Shown piece by piece: positions 8,932 through 18,480 of a DNA stretch of 64,000 bases. The notes beneath the pieces were generated by a model that was given only the letters and a program-made list of their open reading frames with translations, had not been told where the DNA came from and did not search any database. How positions within the stretch are numbered: position 1 is the stretch's first letter; each line of letters opens with the position of its first letter. Source of the DNA: Ustilago trichophora (taxonomy: Eukaryota; Basidiomycota; Ustilaginomycetes; Ustilaginales; Ustilaginaceae); NCBI GenBank assembly GCA_900323505.1, contig OOIN01000014.1:1-64000 (forward strand). Reading direction: 5' to 3'. The position numbers and the translations under genes were made by a program.

Positions 8932-10167
8932 TTACTTGGAGTCGTTCATAGCAGCCATGAGCTTTGCCCTCCTGTCGTAGAGCTCCTTGTCGGCACCTTC
9001 CCAGTTGCTTCCGTAGCCGTTCTTCAAGGCTCTGGACATGCTCTTGTGCGTGACAGTGTTGTCGCCGTTGTCGAGGATGGCCAAAAGCCTCCTGAACCAA
9101 TCGGGAGCAGCACGGATCCAGGGAAGCATGTTTGCAAAGCCGGGAAGCATGAGGTGCTGAGAGAGACCAGAGTCCAAAGTCCAGACGACCTGTTGCGCCA
9201 CCTGGATGGGCTCTAGAACGGGAGTGAAGAAGGGATCGGCGTGGTCCTCCATGCCGTCACCAAGGGCGGTGCGGACCTTGGTAGGGGCGACCAGGGTGGT
9301 TCGGACGCGGGGAGCGTTGTAGCGGGTGCGGAATTCGATAGCGAGACACTCGTGGAAGGCGAGAGCGGCAGCTTTCGAGGTGGCGTACTCGGACATGGAT
9401 GGGAGGGTGCAGTATGCACCGGCCGAGGAGACGGTGACTACGTGACCGTGGTTGCGTGCAATCATGTCGGGGATGAATTCCTTTGCGGTGACCCAGTTGG
9501 CGAAAGTGTTGATGCGCCACAATCGAGCAGCCGAGTCGAGGTCGACATCAAGGATGGTGTTACCAGAGGCGACACCAGCACAGTTGATCAGGACACCGAT
9601 CTTCTTGCCTCCGGTGGCCTGGCGAATCTTGTTTCCGACTTGAGCGACCTGCTCGCGGTTGCTGACGTCGGTCTTGTAGTAAAGGATCTCGGGAGCACCG
9701 GCGGGAGCAGGAATGTAAGCGGGGGGAGCCATATCGAGTACAGCAATGTGCGCCTTTTTGGTGTGACTCAAGAGCTGTACAATCTCCTTGCCGATACCTT
9801 GCGAGCCACCGGTGATGACGATGACATCCTTGCTGTAGTCGATGGGGTCGCGCCTCCACTCCTTGTGATTTCTGACATAACGGTTGAGGCCGCGGTTGAT
9901 GGTGCGCATGAGAATCAAGATCCATAGAATGCCAATCCATTTGTACTGGTTGAAGAGAAGCGACTTGACGAGAGGGAATGCATCGGTGTGGGTGGTAGGA
10001 AGGACCAGACTTGGGTTCGTGTGCTTGTGGTAGAAGACGGCGAGTGCGGGGAGGAGGGCGAGGAAGGGTGTGGAAAAGGGAACCTTGTTGAGGATGCGAA
10101 GGACCGAGTCAAAGGTGAAGGGCTCTTTGAACTGGGTCAAGCCCTTGGTATTGGTAGATGCTGTCAT
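8932..10167 (-). CDS. Membrane-anchored short-chain dehydrogenase/reductase (SDR16C-like)
   Basis: This 411-residue ORF has a hydrophobic N-terminal region (residues 35-45 and 75-90, membrane anchors) followed by a classical SDR domain. The cofactor motif TGGSQGIG lies at 119-126, NCAG at 195-198, the active-site Asn at about 220, Ser in TVSSAG (about 247) and the catalytic pair Tyr261/Lys265 in YATSK. Asp145, at the end of the second beta strand (AVLD), suggests NAD(H) preference. The layout matches the DHRS/RDH10/HSD17B11 group (SDR16C), which oxidise retinols, sterols or other lipids at the ER or lipid droplets. The lipid substrate cannot be told from sequence. The start is the first ATG, with the anchor immediately after it. 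Confidence 0.88.
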   Translation of the reverse strand: MTASTNTKGLTQFKEPFTFDSVLRILNKVPFSTPFLALLPALAVFYHKHTNPSLVLPTTHTDAFPLVKSLLFNQYKWIGILWILILMRTINRGLNRYVRNHKEWRRDPIDYSKDVIVITGGSQGIGKEIVQLLSHTKKAHIAVLDMAPPAYIPAPAGAPEILYYKTDVSNREQVAQVGNKIRQATGGKKIGVLINCAGVASGNTILDVDLDSAARLWRINTFANWVTAKEFIPDMIARNHGHVVTVSSAGAYCTLPSMSEYATSKAAALAFHECLAIEFRTRYNAPRVRTTLVAPTKVRTALGDGMEDHADPFFTPVLEPIQVAQQVVWTLDSGLSQHLMLPGFANMLPWIRAAPDWFRRLLAILDNGDNTVTHKSMSRALKNGYGSNWEGADKELYDRRAKLMAAMNDSK

Positions 10168-11067
10168 AACTGGTGCAATCTGTCAATCGACTCGAGGTGA
10201 CAAGCGATGCTTGGAGTGAGATGTGGGAGTGAGGATCGGCAAGGTTGGATGGATCAAGACGAGAAGTATTATATAGAGTTCAGCGAGAAGGAGAGGATTT
10301 CAGAGACACAAATAGCGGGGGCCCGCGACGAATGGATGCACGGATTGAATGGAAGGATGGATGCAGGCTTAGAACAAGGTAGACGAGGAGGAGAGCGAAT
10401 CAAAGTGGCTGGCTGGCTGTGGAGATGGAGGATGATGCTCGCCAAAATGCGCAGGTAAAAACAAAAGTGGCAGAGTCCAAAAGGGCAACCGGATTCGTGT
10501 GAAATGTGGCCTGGATTCACAGAATCAGACGAGGGAGTTGGTCTATTTGGGAGCCGCACTCGAGGCGTGACCAGTACGCGAAGTGAAGACGCCTCAAGTT
10601 GAGCAGCGCCATTTTGTTTCAGCTTGATGGTCTTGAAAGAGAACAAAGTGTTGGGGGGGAAAAGCGCTGCTAGACATGCATCCATCTGATGCGCGCATGC
10701 ATGAATATGTCTGTAACCGTTCGAGTGAGCGCCCTCTGTGTGGCCACCCTTGGCCACTCGCCCCCTCGTAATGCAGCTTGTTCAAAGTGGCAACCTGTGG
10801 CACACAAATTGGCGCGTGAAAATTGTACCAAAAACATGGGGTAAGTCATTATAATCCTGACTAAGCATCAAGTATGGATCAGGACAGAGCTCGATATGCC
10901 TCGTTTCCGCTCCCGATCTCTTTCGTTTTTTGGATGGAACCTTGGGCAGCTCCATCTCGTCCTCACACCAGCACCAAGTTATCCGTGTCACTCGCTTCTC
11001 TCCAGCTTTCCCATCCACAACCAGAAACATCCCTGATCTCAACTGAACACCTTGACTTGCAGTCAAC
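10168..11067. other. Intergenic region, divergent promoters
   Basis: This region separates the minus-strand SDR gene from plus-strand genes. A motif set resembling a short 5'-UTR intron occurs at 10838-10872 (GTAAGT, CTGACTAAG, CATCAAG), and a second acceptor-like TTGCAG ends at 11062, five bases before the microprotein ATG. No other coding sequence is supported. Confidence 0.4.
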
Positions 11068-11151
11068 ATGCTCTCCTTTGCCACGTTTGGAATCACTTTC
11101 TTTGTCGCGATGGTCGCCATCAGTACCGTCATCACTCTTCTCGAATGGTGA
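11068..11151 (+). CDS. Predicted 27-residue single-pass membrane microprotein
   Basis: The ATG at 11068 sits in a good context (TCAACATG) directly after a splice-acceptor-like TTGCAG. The ORF encodes 27 residues: a short start MLSFATF, a near-continuous hydrophobic stretch (residues 6-25) and a charged end LLEW before TGA. That is the size and shape of fungal one-helix subunits such as Ost4, Pmp1 or small respiratory-chain proteins, but no family could be matched. The 3' sequence to about 11590 looks like untranslated DNA. It could also be a chance ORF or the first exon of a longer gene. Confidence 0.35.
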   Translation: MLSFATFGITFFVAMVAISTVITLLEW

Positions 11152-11595
11152 CTTCTCCTCTGGTCTAAGCTCATGAGCTTTCAAACACACCCAGGCTACG
11201 ATTACAACGTTTCAAAGCATAGCACCGACCAACAGCCCTTGCCCATACCAAGCCTATTCTCCCTCCTTCTCCATCTTGAGCCTCCTTTCTCCTAGCTTGT
11301 AGCTTTCCTGTACTTTGATAACCTCAATATACCCTTGCTCTACTGCTTGTCTCGACTTGGAATATCTGTGTGCGACGGCGACGGCGACGGCTTGAGGATT
11401 ACAGTATTGTAGAGTATGGCGAGATGAACAACAAACACAAATTTGGTCTCTTCCGAGTTCCGCGATTTGTGCATATAATTTTGCATTGCACCGTCTTTGT
11501 TCTGTCCTCGCTTTCTTCTCATCTGGATCCCTTTCTACCTACGTCTTTCTTGGCTGCCTCTCTTCAGTGACGACAACGTCATTGATGGCATAAGC

Positions 11596-12789
11596 ATGTT
11601 CTACGACCTCAATATTCCATGGCCACAACCACCCGCAGCCTCATCCGCGTCTGCATCCTCATCCTCCACCGGCGCCGCATCCCAATCACAAGCTTCTAAA
11701 AAGAAATCAAAGCAACACCAAGCGCTTCAACAGTTCACCGCTTCCTCATCAGCCGCAGCGACTCCAGAACCTCCGTCAACACCTCTCTCATCACTGCGTC
11801 AACACGATGCCACGCTGCTAGCTCAAGTCGTGCTCGAGCTCAACCAGCTCCGTTATTCCTACATCGCCTTTAACCATATCGTTCATTCCAAATACGACCC
11901 TGCACTCCATCCAAACACGCTTGCCCCTCTTCGAGATGGTCGTCCCAATCCCCCCTTTCCACAACTTGACCCACGAAGCCGTGCCAAATCAAACTCAAAC
12001 CCCAACGCGGTCGCCGACGCCAATGGACTCACCCAGCTCTCTCGTCTAACCCTTGTCCTTGACGACCAATCCATGGCCAAGTCTGGCAGCGGATGGGTCA
12101 CCAACAATGCCAACGCTCTTCAGAGCTACGATCTACTTGCCGTACGACCCACCACAGAAGCCGCTTTTCAACATGCTTGCTTGACCTTGTCCGAGCTCAA
12201 ACCTTTTAGCATCGACATTATCTCGCTCGACTTTGGCGCTCAGCCCCGATTGCCCTTTTTCCTCAAACGTTCCACCGTCAACGCTGCCCTCGAAAACGGT
12301 GTTCAGTTCGAGATCACTTACTCCCAAGCTGTATCCGATGATGCCACAAAGGCAAGAAGAAACCTCATCAGCGGCGCCAGGGATCTACTCCGCGTAACCA
12401 ACGGCAAAGGCGTCTTTTTCTCTTCAGGCGCTACCCAAGCGCTCTCACTCCGAGCCCCTTACGATGTCATCAACCTCGGTGCCGTCTTCGGTCTCAATCC
12501 TTCAGCCGCTCGCGACGCCATCTCCAACAATTGTCGAAGCCTCATCCTCCGCTCACAGACTCGCAAAACCTATAGAGGTGTCGTCTCTCATCCCATCGTC
12601 GTGCTCTCCAGCGCCAGTGTCAATCCGGGCCTGCCCCCCGCCACTGCCCATTCCATCATCTCATCCGCCCCGTCTGAACAAGACCAAGCAAACCCAAAGA
12701 AGCGCAAGTCACCCGATCATCATGTTCAGCCTCCGCCGCCGACCACGCCCAAATTAATCCAGTCCAGAAACAAAAAGCAAAAAAATTAG
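11596..12789 (+). CDS. RPP1: RNase P/MRP protein subunit p30 (Rpp1)
   Basis: This gene encodes a subunit of the nuclear RNase P and RNase MRP ribonucleoproteins, which mature tRNA 5' ends and cut pre-rRNA. The start at 11596 gives MFYDLNIPWP, the typical p30 N-terminus (first strand of a TIM-barrel-like PHP fold); an upstream in-frame extension is ignored. A low-complexity Ser/Ala/Gln insert (about 10-65) follows. Conserved p30 features then appear: LAVRPTTEAAFQHACLTL, DIISLDFGAQPRLPF (about 205-225), KRSTVNAALENGVQFEI, RARRNLISGARDL-like helix and ISNNCRSLILRSQTRK. The predicted protein is 397 residues with a basic tail (KKRKSP, KKQKN), a possible nuclear signal. It converges on the esterase gene 344 bp away. 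Confidence 0.88.
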   Translation: MFYDLNIPWPQPPAASSASASSSSTGAASQSQASKKKSKQHQALQQFTASSSAAATPEPPSTPLSSLRQHDATLLAQVVLELNQLRYSYIAFNHIVHSKYDPALHPNTLAPLRDGRPNPPFPQLDPRSRAKSNSNPNAVADANGLTQLSRLTLVLDDQSMAKSGSGWVTNNANALQSYDLLAVRPTTEAAFQHACLTLSELKPFSIDIISLDFGAQPRLPFFLKRSTVNAALENGVQFEITYSQAVSDDATKARRNLISGARDLLRVTNGKGVFFSSGATQALSLRAPYDVINLGAVFGLNPSAARDAISNNCRSLILRSQTRKTYRGVVSHPIVVLSSASVNPGLPPATAHSIISSAPSEQDQANPKKRKSPDHHVQPPPPTTPKLIQSRNKKQKN

Positions 12790-13133
12790 CATTCCAACAT
12801 TCTTGTATCACCACCGCCATGCATTCTCTTCACACTCAGCCTACCTCTCCCGTTTGCCACGGTACCGACAGTACTCGGCGCCGTGCTCTGATCAAACCCC
12901 TGAGCGCTATAGCATTATAGCATCAAGGTCGACTAGTGCCGAGTATCATCACTGTCCAACAGACCAGCAAGCAGCAGTGCTTCCATCACGTGCAAAGCAA
13001 ACTCGCTCAAAAAGCCACAATCGACACAGACGTTCAATAATGTGCATCACGATAGAATTTTCTCGTGGATAGACATGTTACTTTACTTCCATACATCAGA
13101 GCACGACCCATAATGACAGCCGAGCGGTTGGTT
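12790..13133. other. Convergent 3' region
   Basis: This 344-bp spacer lies between the 3' ends of Rpp1 (+) and the esterase (-). No supported gene is seen; it probably holds both 3'-UTRs. Confidence 0.5.
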
Positions 13134-14330
13134 CTATTTAGGAGGTCCCCAAGTGCCAGACGCGGGCAGAGGGTTGTTACGCATGAAAGCAAAGAAAGTA
13201 TCACTGTTGCGGCTCACGGGCCAGCGAAGGTGGCCCAGCGTACCCGTAGTGATACCACATGGGCCCTGGCAAGCTGGGTTGCATTGGGCATTCGCGTCTT
13301 GACTCTTGATCGCTGCCGTCAGAACATCGATGACCACAATGCTCTGCGGAAGCGAGGGATATCGTTTCTTCAGGTCATCGTGGTAGTATTTGCCGGTGGT
13401 GCAGATACCGAGGATGTCGCAGTAGTTGTGCACGTCACGTACTGGCGTAGCATATTTGAGCGAAGATACCTGTGTACACGGATCTTGCGAGTCACGGAAC
13501 GGGTCGGGTGCCGAATAAACAGCGGCTGAAGCAATGCCATCTGTGTTGGCGGCGTATAGCTCTGCCATGGAAGCACCATTCGACCAACCAGTCATGAATA
13601 CTCGGCGCGAATCGACGGGAACGTTGGCCTTGGCATACGCGATCGTCTTGTCGATGAAGTCGACATCAATGTTGAGCTCCGGCGACGAACGATCCAGGTT
13701 GCGGTACCAATTGTCCCAACCCAGCCCGACATCGTCAGGGATTGGATACTGGTGCACAGTGTTCCTACCAGCTGGCAGAATGTACGAGAATCCGAGACGG
13801 CTTGGATCCTCATTGTTGAGCGACTGTGTGTCGCGCACACCATCAATTCCAGTGAGAGGGAACGTGATGGTCGTGCCAGCGAGAGAAGGATGCAGATACA
13901 CGAGCAAGGGCAGAGGCTTGTCCTTGGTCGACTTGGGATTGGCGTAGAAGCACACGGCTCGCTTCTGGCCCGCCCTGTCGGTCATGGTAAGGATCTGACC
14001 GTGACAGATCTGGATGTAATCTTGCAAGCCGTTGGGCGACTCGAGGTCTGAGAGGACGCGTGCAGGAGGGTTACCGTACTGATTGCAGTTGGTGCCCGTC
14101 TGCACGGTCGTCACCGCCGACTTTGGATAGTTGCCAGTGAGGGGCGAGGTGACTTGAGGTGGAACGCATACCGGAAGTTTCGGAATAGGTGTACCGCTAG
14201 TTTGTCGTCGAAGAAGGTCTTCTGTTGCTGGCATCACCGAGCCGAGGGCGAGCTGGGCGCCAAGCTGAAGCGCAAGTGCGCACCAGAGCAGGAACGTCAT
14301 CCCGCCAAAATTGTTGCTGCGTTGCTGCAT
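13134..14330 (-). CDS. Secreted alpha/beta-hydrolase esterase (CE1/PHB-depolymerase-like)
   Basis: The start at 14330 (MQQRSNNFGG) is preferred over the longer open frame because it places a clean signal peptide at residues 10-32, with LLWCALALQLGAQLALG as hydrophobic core. A dibasic Kex2-like site (LLRRQ) follows near 42. The mature part has the oxyanion/strand region PLLVYLHPSLAG, the nucleophile elbow GWSNGAS, an Asp candidate in VVIDVLTAA and the catalytic His candidate in GTLGHLRWPV. That arrangement fits the polyhydroxybutyrate depolymerase/feruloyl-esterase group (LpqC-like, CE1). At least ten cysteines suggest disulfides, consistent with secretion. Substrates could be plant cell-wall ester bonds; this is inference from family and secretion. 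Length is 398 residues, normal for the group. Confidence 0.8.
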   Translation of the reverse strand: MQQRSNNFGGMTFLLWCALALQLGAQLALGSVMPATEDLLRRQTSGTPIPKLPVCVPPQVTSPLTGNYPKSAVTTVQTGTNCNQYGNPPARVLSDLESPNGLQDYIQICHGQILTMTDRAGQKRAVCFYANPKSTKDKPLPLLVYLHPSLAGTTITFPLTGIDGVRDTQSLNNEDPSRLGFSYILPAGRNTVHQYPIPDDVGLGWDNWYRNLDRSSPELNIDVDFIDKTIAYAKANVPVDSRRVFMTGWSNGASMAELYAANTDGIASAAVYSAPDPFRDSQDPCTQVSSLKYATPVRDVHNYCDILGICTTGKYYHDDLKKRYPSLPQSIVVIDVLTAAIKSQDANAQCNPACQGPCGITTGTLGHLRWPVSRNSDTFFAFMRNNPLPASGTWGPPK

Positions 14331-14521
14331 GTTGTTTCGGCCTTGTCGTGTGCTCCAATGTATCGCCCGGGCTTTTGGTTTTCTGGAGAGGCTAAGCAGA
14401 GGTGTAAAAAGAAAGTAAAGGGAATGGAGGGGGAAAACGAAGCCGAGATCGCCCTGACAGATCAGTGATGGATGAAAAAGATGCTGGACAGTGGATGCAG
14501 TTGACAAAGATCACACGCTCT

Positions 14522-15140
14522 TTATACATTTTTGTTGCTACGCACACGAACGGACGCACTGACATACTCGAGAGGACGGCACCGTCTCTGTAGTATATCC
14601 AAGGTACAGGGATCAATGTGAGACCATCTATCCGAGCAAGCTGCAATAACGCCGAATATGCAGTGTGTACAGTACTGCATCACCTTGTTTTGAACGGACT
14701 GGCGAGATCCGATGTGTACTGTCATTTCTTGGTCAAAGAGTTGCTGCAGTTGTGCCTCGCCGCGCTTCCTTCTGCGGTCCAAGGTGACCTTGTCCACCGT
14801 CAACGCATTTGCCTGCCTTCCATATTGTGATCCGGCACCAGCTTGCAACTTGTATACGGTGCACATTGCATCCAAGAACTTGGAACCTTGCGCGGAGCAT
14901 GAAATGAATAACCGAAGGCGTCGCTGTCACGACCAAAGAAGTTCAAACTCGACTCGCTTGCGTTGCTCATCTGCATACGCTGGATTTTCGCCTGACCCAT
15001 CTCGTCCTAAGGGTCGCGGCTTGCTGGACGCTGATTGACGTTCCTCTGCAGGTCCAGTTAGTTGAACCTTGTTGTCTTGGAGTCATGCTCGGGTTGCTTC
15101 GAATTTGTACACCGTTGTCGAAGATCACGATTTGCGGGGT
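14522..15140 (-). pseudogene. Possible decayed coding relic between esterase and aquaporin
   Basis: On the minus strand, protein-like reading begins near 15140 (VIFDNGVQIRSNPSM, VQQAATL), then changes frame near 15012 (LGRDGSGENPAYADEQRKR), meets an in-frame TGA at 14929-14927, and continues to TAA at the 14522 end (MCTVYKLQAGAGSQYGRQ, TLDRRRKRGEAQLQQLFDQ). No ATG-initiated ORF covers it and no family is recognised. One frameshift plus one CGA-to-TGA type stop would explain the pattern. Chance openness in GC-rich DNA is a serious alternative. Confidence 0.25.
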
Positions 15141-15441
15141 AACATCAAGTCTCGGTTAATCTTGAATTATGCGGGGGAATCGGCCAAAAAATAAAATAAA
15201 AAATGGACCCTGGTCTGGCTACACAAAATCATAAGGAAGCCAATCAAACGACATCGATCGGCTCGACGATAACCTCCGGCCAGCCTTTACAATGTAGAAG
15301 AATATGAGCATGTGATACATTATTCTTTTTAACTTTCTGAGCTTCCGAGACAAGTGGAAGCGGACGTTTCGGTCACGGTGATCATGCCACTCAAGCAATG
15401 ATCAGAAAAGGTCTCGTTCATTCGCAACAATGGACGTTCCT
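15141..15441. other. AT-richer spacer 3' of the aquaglyceroporin gene
   Basis: This is the 3' flank of the minus-strand aquaporin gene, with A-rich runs at about 15186-15202. No gene or strong repeat is seen. Confidence 0.5.
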
Positions 15442-18400
15442 CTATTGAAAACTTGCAATCGCAGACTGGGAGCGCCCAAGTTCCTGCGCATCCAACTGCT
15501 GTGATGCACGACGATGCCGACGGACTTGTCCATCCGCTACATCAGCTGACTTGGCATCGGCCGCTCTTTTATGAGCCCTGTTACCTTTTCCAGCACTTGC
15601 CACTCTCGAGTTAATATAGGCTGCGCTTCCGTTACTAATCGAAACATTGTCTAGCCCTTGGCCATCACCATCAGAGCCAACGTCGCGATCACGCCCAACA
15701 CCACGAAGCGGACTAGTCCAGAACTCGAGCCTGTCTGCCGAGTTAAGCAGCCGCGAACCTATACGTGCAGGAGTCGATTGCCTCCAACCTTGTTTGGTGT
15801 AATTGATCGGCGACTCTTCCCCGGTAAAGATGGATAGATCGTAGAGAAGAGCGCCCATTAGACCACCGAGGAAGCAGCCTACTTGCGGGCCATACATCCA
15901 CCAGTATGAATTGTGCGTCCAGAGTTCTTTTCCATAACCAATCATGTAGAGGAACAATCGAGGACCCAGATCTCGGCTGGGAGAGATGGCGTAGCTAGTC
16001 GGCCATCCGAACGACATACCAATCATCACCACGACAAAGCCAAGAACCAGTGCAGAGAGACCGTCCGAGGGCGGAGCATTGGTCTCATCTCCCACTGCAA
16101 GTACCATTGCCATCAGAATGCTAGTGGCAACCACCTCGGTGCCGAATCCAGACGCCGCCGAAAATACCACTTCAGGGACCGTCACGAACAGACGTCCTGT
16201 TCCGTGCTCGCCTGAGAGGGTTCGAATGTTGCTCCCGCCTTCATATTGATTGATAGCCGGTAGGTAAATACCGTACGTAATCGCTGCTCCAAGCATGGAG
16301 CCGAGCAATTGAGCACTCCAATAGATCGGAACTTGGATCCATGGAAATCCTCGGAAGACGGCGAGCGACAATGTGATAGCAGGATTGCAATGCGCACCAC
16401 TGCGCCCACCGCTTAGGTAGATGGTACACGCCACTGCGATCCCCCACGCCCAATTCTGATTTGGAAAGGCTCCGGCACTTGATCCCATTGACTGTGACAG
16501 CGTCACTTGACAGTCCACAGCCGTACCCACAGTAATGAGCAGCATCGTTGCAAGTAGCTCGGCCAGGAACTCGCGGCTGTGATACCGCCATCGTGACCAA
16601 ACAGTGGGAAAAGCAATGCTTCCGTCCGCAAGGGTGCCTTGACCTCCAAGCCATACCTCGCCTTCCTCGCCGCTATATCCTTTCTCCTCCTCTTCCAATC
16701 TTTGTTCTGCATCCTCACCAGTTTGACCGCTAGTTTGGCCCGCTTCTCGGATTCGTTCAGCCGAGGATGTAGAGTATACTCTCTCCTCGCTTTGACGGTT
16801 ACCTCGCTCGTCGCGCTGAGCACTTCTTCGAGCGTCGAGCTCTCCATTCTGCTGTAGAATTGTCTGCCTCGCATCGCCATCTTCCTTGCTGCATCGACCT
16901 TCGGATGCCCTCTGGCGACTGGCATGCGAAGGCATACTTCGGCTCAGCCAAGCAGACCTCGTGTCGTTCCCGTTCGAGCTTCTACGACTGCTATTCCTGC
17001 CTCCCACCGGCCGAGGCTCAAAGTGATTCTCCTCGGTTTGATGGCTCTGTTGACTTGTGCGCCGGTACCGATTCGATCCGTGCCCGTCGAACTGCGTGAG
17101 CTCGTGAAGCGGCACATCGTCATCAAAGTAGGAAGTGGCATTGCGTTCCTCATTCGTGATGTTGCCTGCCCGGCGATTGCTCTGCATCGATGGCTTACGG
17201 ATGCCTATGCCTGCAGCTGGCCCGCCCGCAGTACGGCCCCTTGGAGTTGGTCTGGCGCCAGATAGTCCAGGATGCCGAGTTTGGTCCATTGCTGAACGAT
17301 TTTGCGATTCGGCTCTTGAGCTCTTGCGCTCAAGCGCTTCAGTGTAAAGCTGATCAGCACCCTTGTGACTTGGTTCAGCCACTAGCACATCAAAGGCTTG
17401 TGATGGTAAGAAAGGCATCGATGACGTCTTGATGTGTTTGCTGACAGGATGTGATGTCACCCCATTTTGGCTCGAAGCAGTAGTCTTGGATCTAAGCAGC
17501 TCTTCGTCTTGCTCATCGTCATCAATGGCTTCTACAGCGCTGGCCTGACTAGCGAGCAGCCCATCACCATGCTTGACTTCCTGAGCGAGCTGCTTACGTG
17601 CCGTTGAAAGCCTCTGTTGAGGGTCGCAACACTCGTCATCGCGGTGTCCTAGGTTGGCACTGCTGATCTCAGTAGGAGGAGGGTTATTCCAAGCGGATAG
17701 CTTCGATTTTTGAAGGATATAGCCGCCAAAGTTTAGCTGGTCATCACTGACAATGCTTATGTTTGCCGTGTCTGCAGCCGTGGGACTGCTGAAGGAATAG
17801 TCAAGGCGGGGTCTTGGCTGTATGTCCGGTGCTACATCGGATGACTGCTCTGTGGGTAGAGGCTCTCCTTCACGAATCGGTGGAAGATCACCAGTGCCGA
17901 CATTTGTCGAGGCGGAGGTGGTAGGACTGAGGCTCATCTCTTCCGAGTCAGCATTGGGCGTGGTAACGCCTTGAGCATTGTAGCTTTTCCTTCCAGCCGT
18001 GACAGCATAGTCGTGACCATGCACAGGCTCGCTGGGGCCGCCGGATGAGGAGGTAGCCTTACCGGCTGTTTGCCTAATCGACTTGATCGACAATGTACTC
18101 GGAAACTGCTGAACAATGTTGGAATCGGACCCAGGCGTAGGGTGCGCTGTCTTTGTCGGCTTGGCAGGCAATCTTCTCACTCTTGGCAGAGTCGAACCAA
18201 GACTCCACAGCGGACGTTTAGGAGCGGGTTCGACCGACGTAATGTTCTGGTAGCCGCGACTGGTCAGGCCTGCTGACGGTGGTGTAGGACAGGGTTGGAT
18301 GTGCGACTGGGTCGATGATTGCGAAGGTGCCATTACTGGGTCTTGCTGGCTATGCTGCGACGGAAACGATGCAGACGATGTATGTGCTTTCGAGGTTGGC

Positions 18401-18480
18401 GCTGATGCTGAAGCTGTTCTGGAAGCATTTGATCCTGCTGCGTGTAGCTGTTGTGGCCTCATGTTGTTCGAGGGGCGCAT
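15442..18480 (-). CDS. Fps1-like aquaglyceroporin with very long N-terminal tail
   Basis: The first ATG in the frame is at 18480, giving 1012 residues. About 640 disordered Ser/Thr/Gln-rich residues precede a single MIP channel domain (about 640-890), starting WRYHSREFLAELLATMLL, and an approximately 110-residue tail follows. The first pore motif is canonical (HCNPAIT, about 698-704). The second is SPSR (AISPSRDLGPR, about 830), replacing NPAR; the selectivity-filter Arg is kept. Yeast Fps1, the osmoregulated glycerol exporter, likewise has long regulatory tails and non-canonical NPA motifs, so a glycerol facilitator at the plasma membrane regulated through its tails is likely. Six to seven hydrophobic helices are visible, and the length is exceptional for MIP proteins but usual for Fps1-like fungal ones. 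Confidence 0.88.
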   Translation of the reverse strand: MRPSNNMRPQQLHAAGSNASRTASASAPTSKAHTSSASFPSQHSQQDPVMAPSQSSTQSHIQPCPTPPSAGLTSRGYQNITSVEPAPKRPLWSLGSTLPRVRRLPAKPTKTAHPTPGSDSNIVQQFPSTLSIKSIRQTAGKATSSSGGPSEPVHGHDYAVTAGRKSYNAQGVTTPNADSEEMSLSPTTSASTNVGTGDLPPIREGEPLPTEQSSDVAPDIQPRPRLDYSFSSPTAADTANISIVSDDQLNFGGYILQKSKLSAWNNPPPTEISSANLGHRDDECCDPQQRLSTARKQLAQEVKHGDGLLASQASAVEAIDDDEQDEELLRSKTTASSQNGVTSHPVSKHIKTSSMPFLPSQAFDVLVAEPSHKGADQLYTEALERKSSRAESQNRSAMDQTRHPGLSGARPTPRGRTAGGPAAGIGIRKPSMQSNRRAGNITNEERNATSYFDDDVPLHELTQFDGHGSNRYRRTSQQSHQTEENHFEPRPVGGRNSSRRSSNGNDTRSAWLSRSMPSHASRQRASEGRCSKEDGDARQTILQQNGELDARRSAQRDERGNRQSEERVYSTSSAERIREAGQTSGQTGEDAEQRLEEEEKGYSGEEGEVWLGGQGTLADGSIAFPTVWSRWRYHSREFLAELLATMLLITVGTAVDCQVTLSQSMGSSAGAFPNQNWAWGIAVACTIYLSGGRSGAHCNPAITLSLAVFRGFPWIQVPIYWSAQLLGSMLGAAITYGIYLPAINQYEGGSNIRTLSGEHGTGRLFVTVPEVVFSAASGFGTEVVATSILMAMVLAVGDETNAPPSDGLSALVLGFVVVMIGMSFGWPTSYAISPSRDLGPRLFLYMIGYGKELWTHNSYWWMYGPQVGCFLGGLMGALLYDLSIFTGEESPINYTKQGWRQSTPARIGSRLLNSADRLEFWTSPLRGVGRDRDVGSDGDGQGLDNVSISNGSAAYINSRVASAGKGNRAHKRAADAKSADVADGQVRRHRRASQQLDAQELGRSQSAIASFQ

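Noticed and set aside
9241..9927. 228-codon ORF opposite the SDR gene
   Set aside because: It is antisense to a frame with a full SDR motif set.
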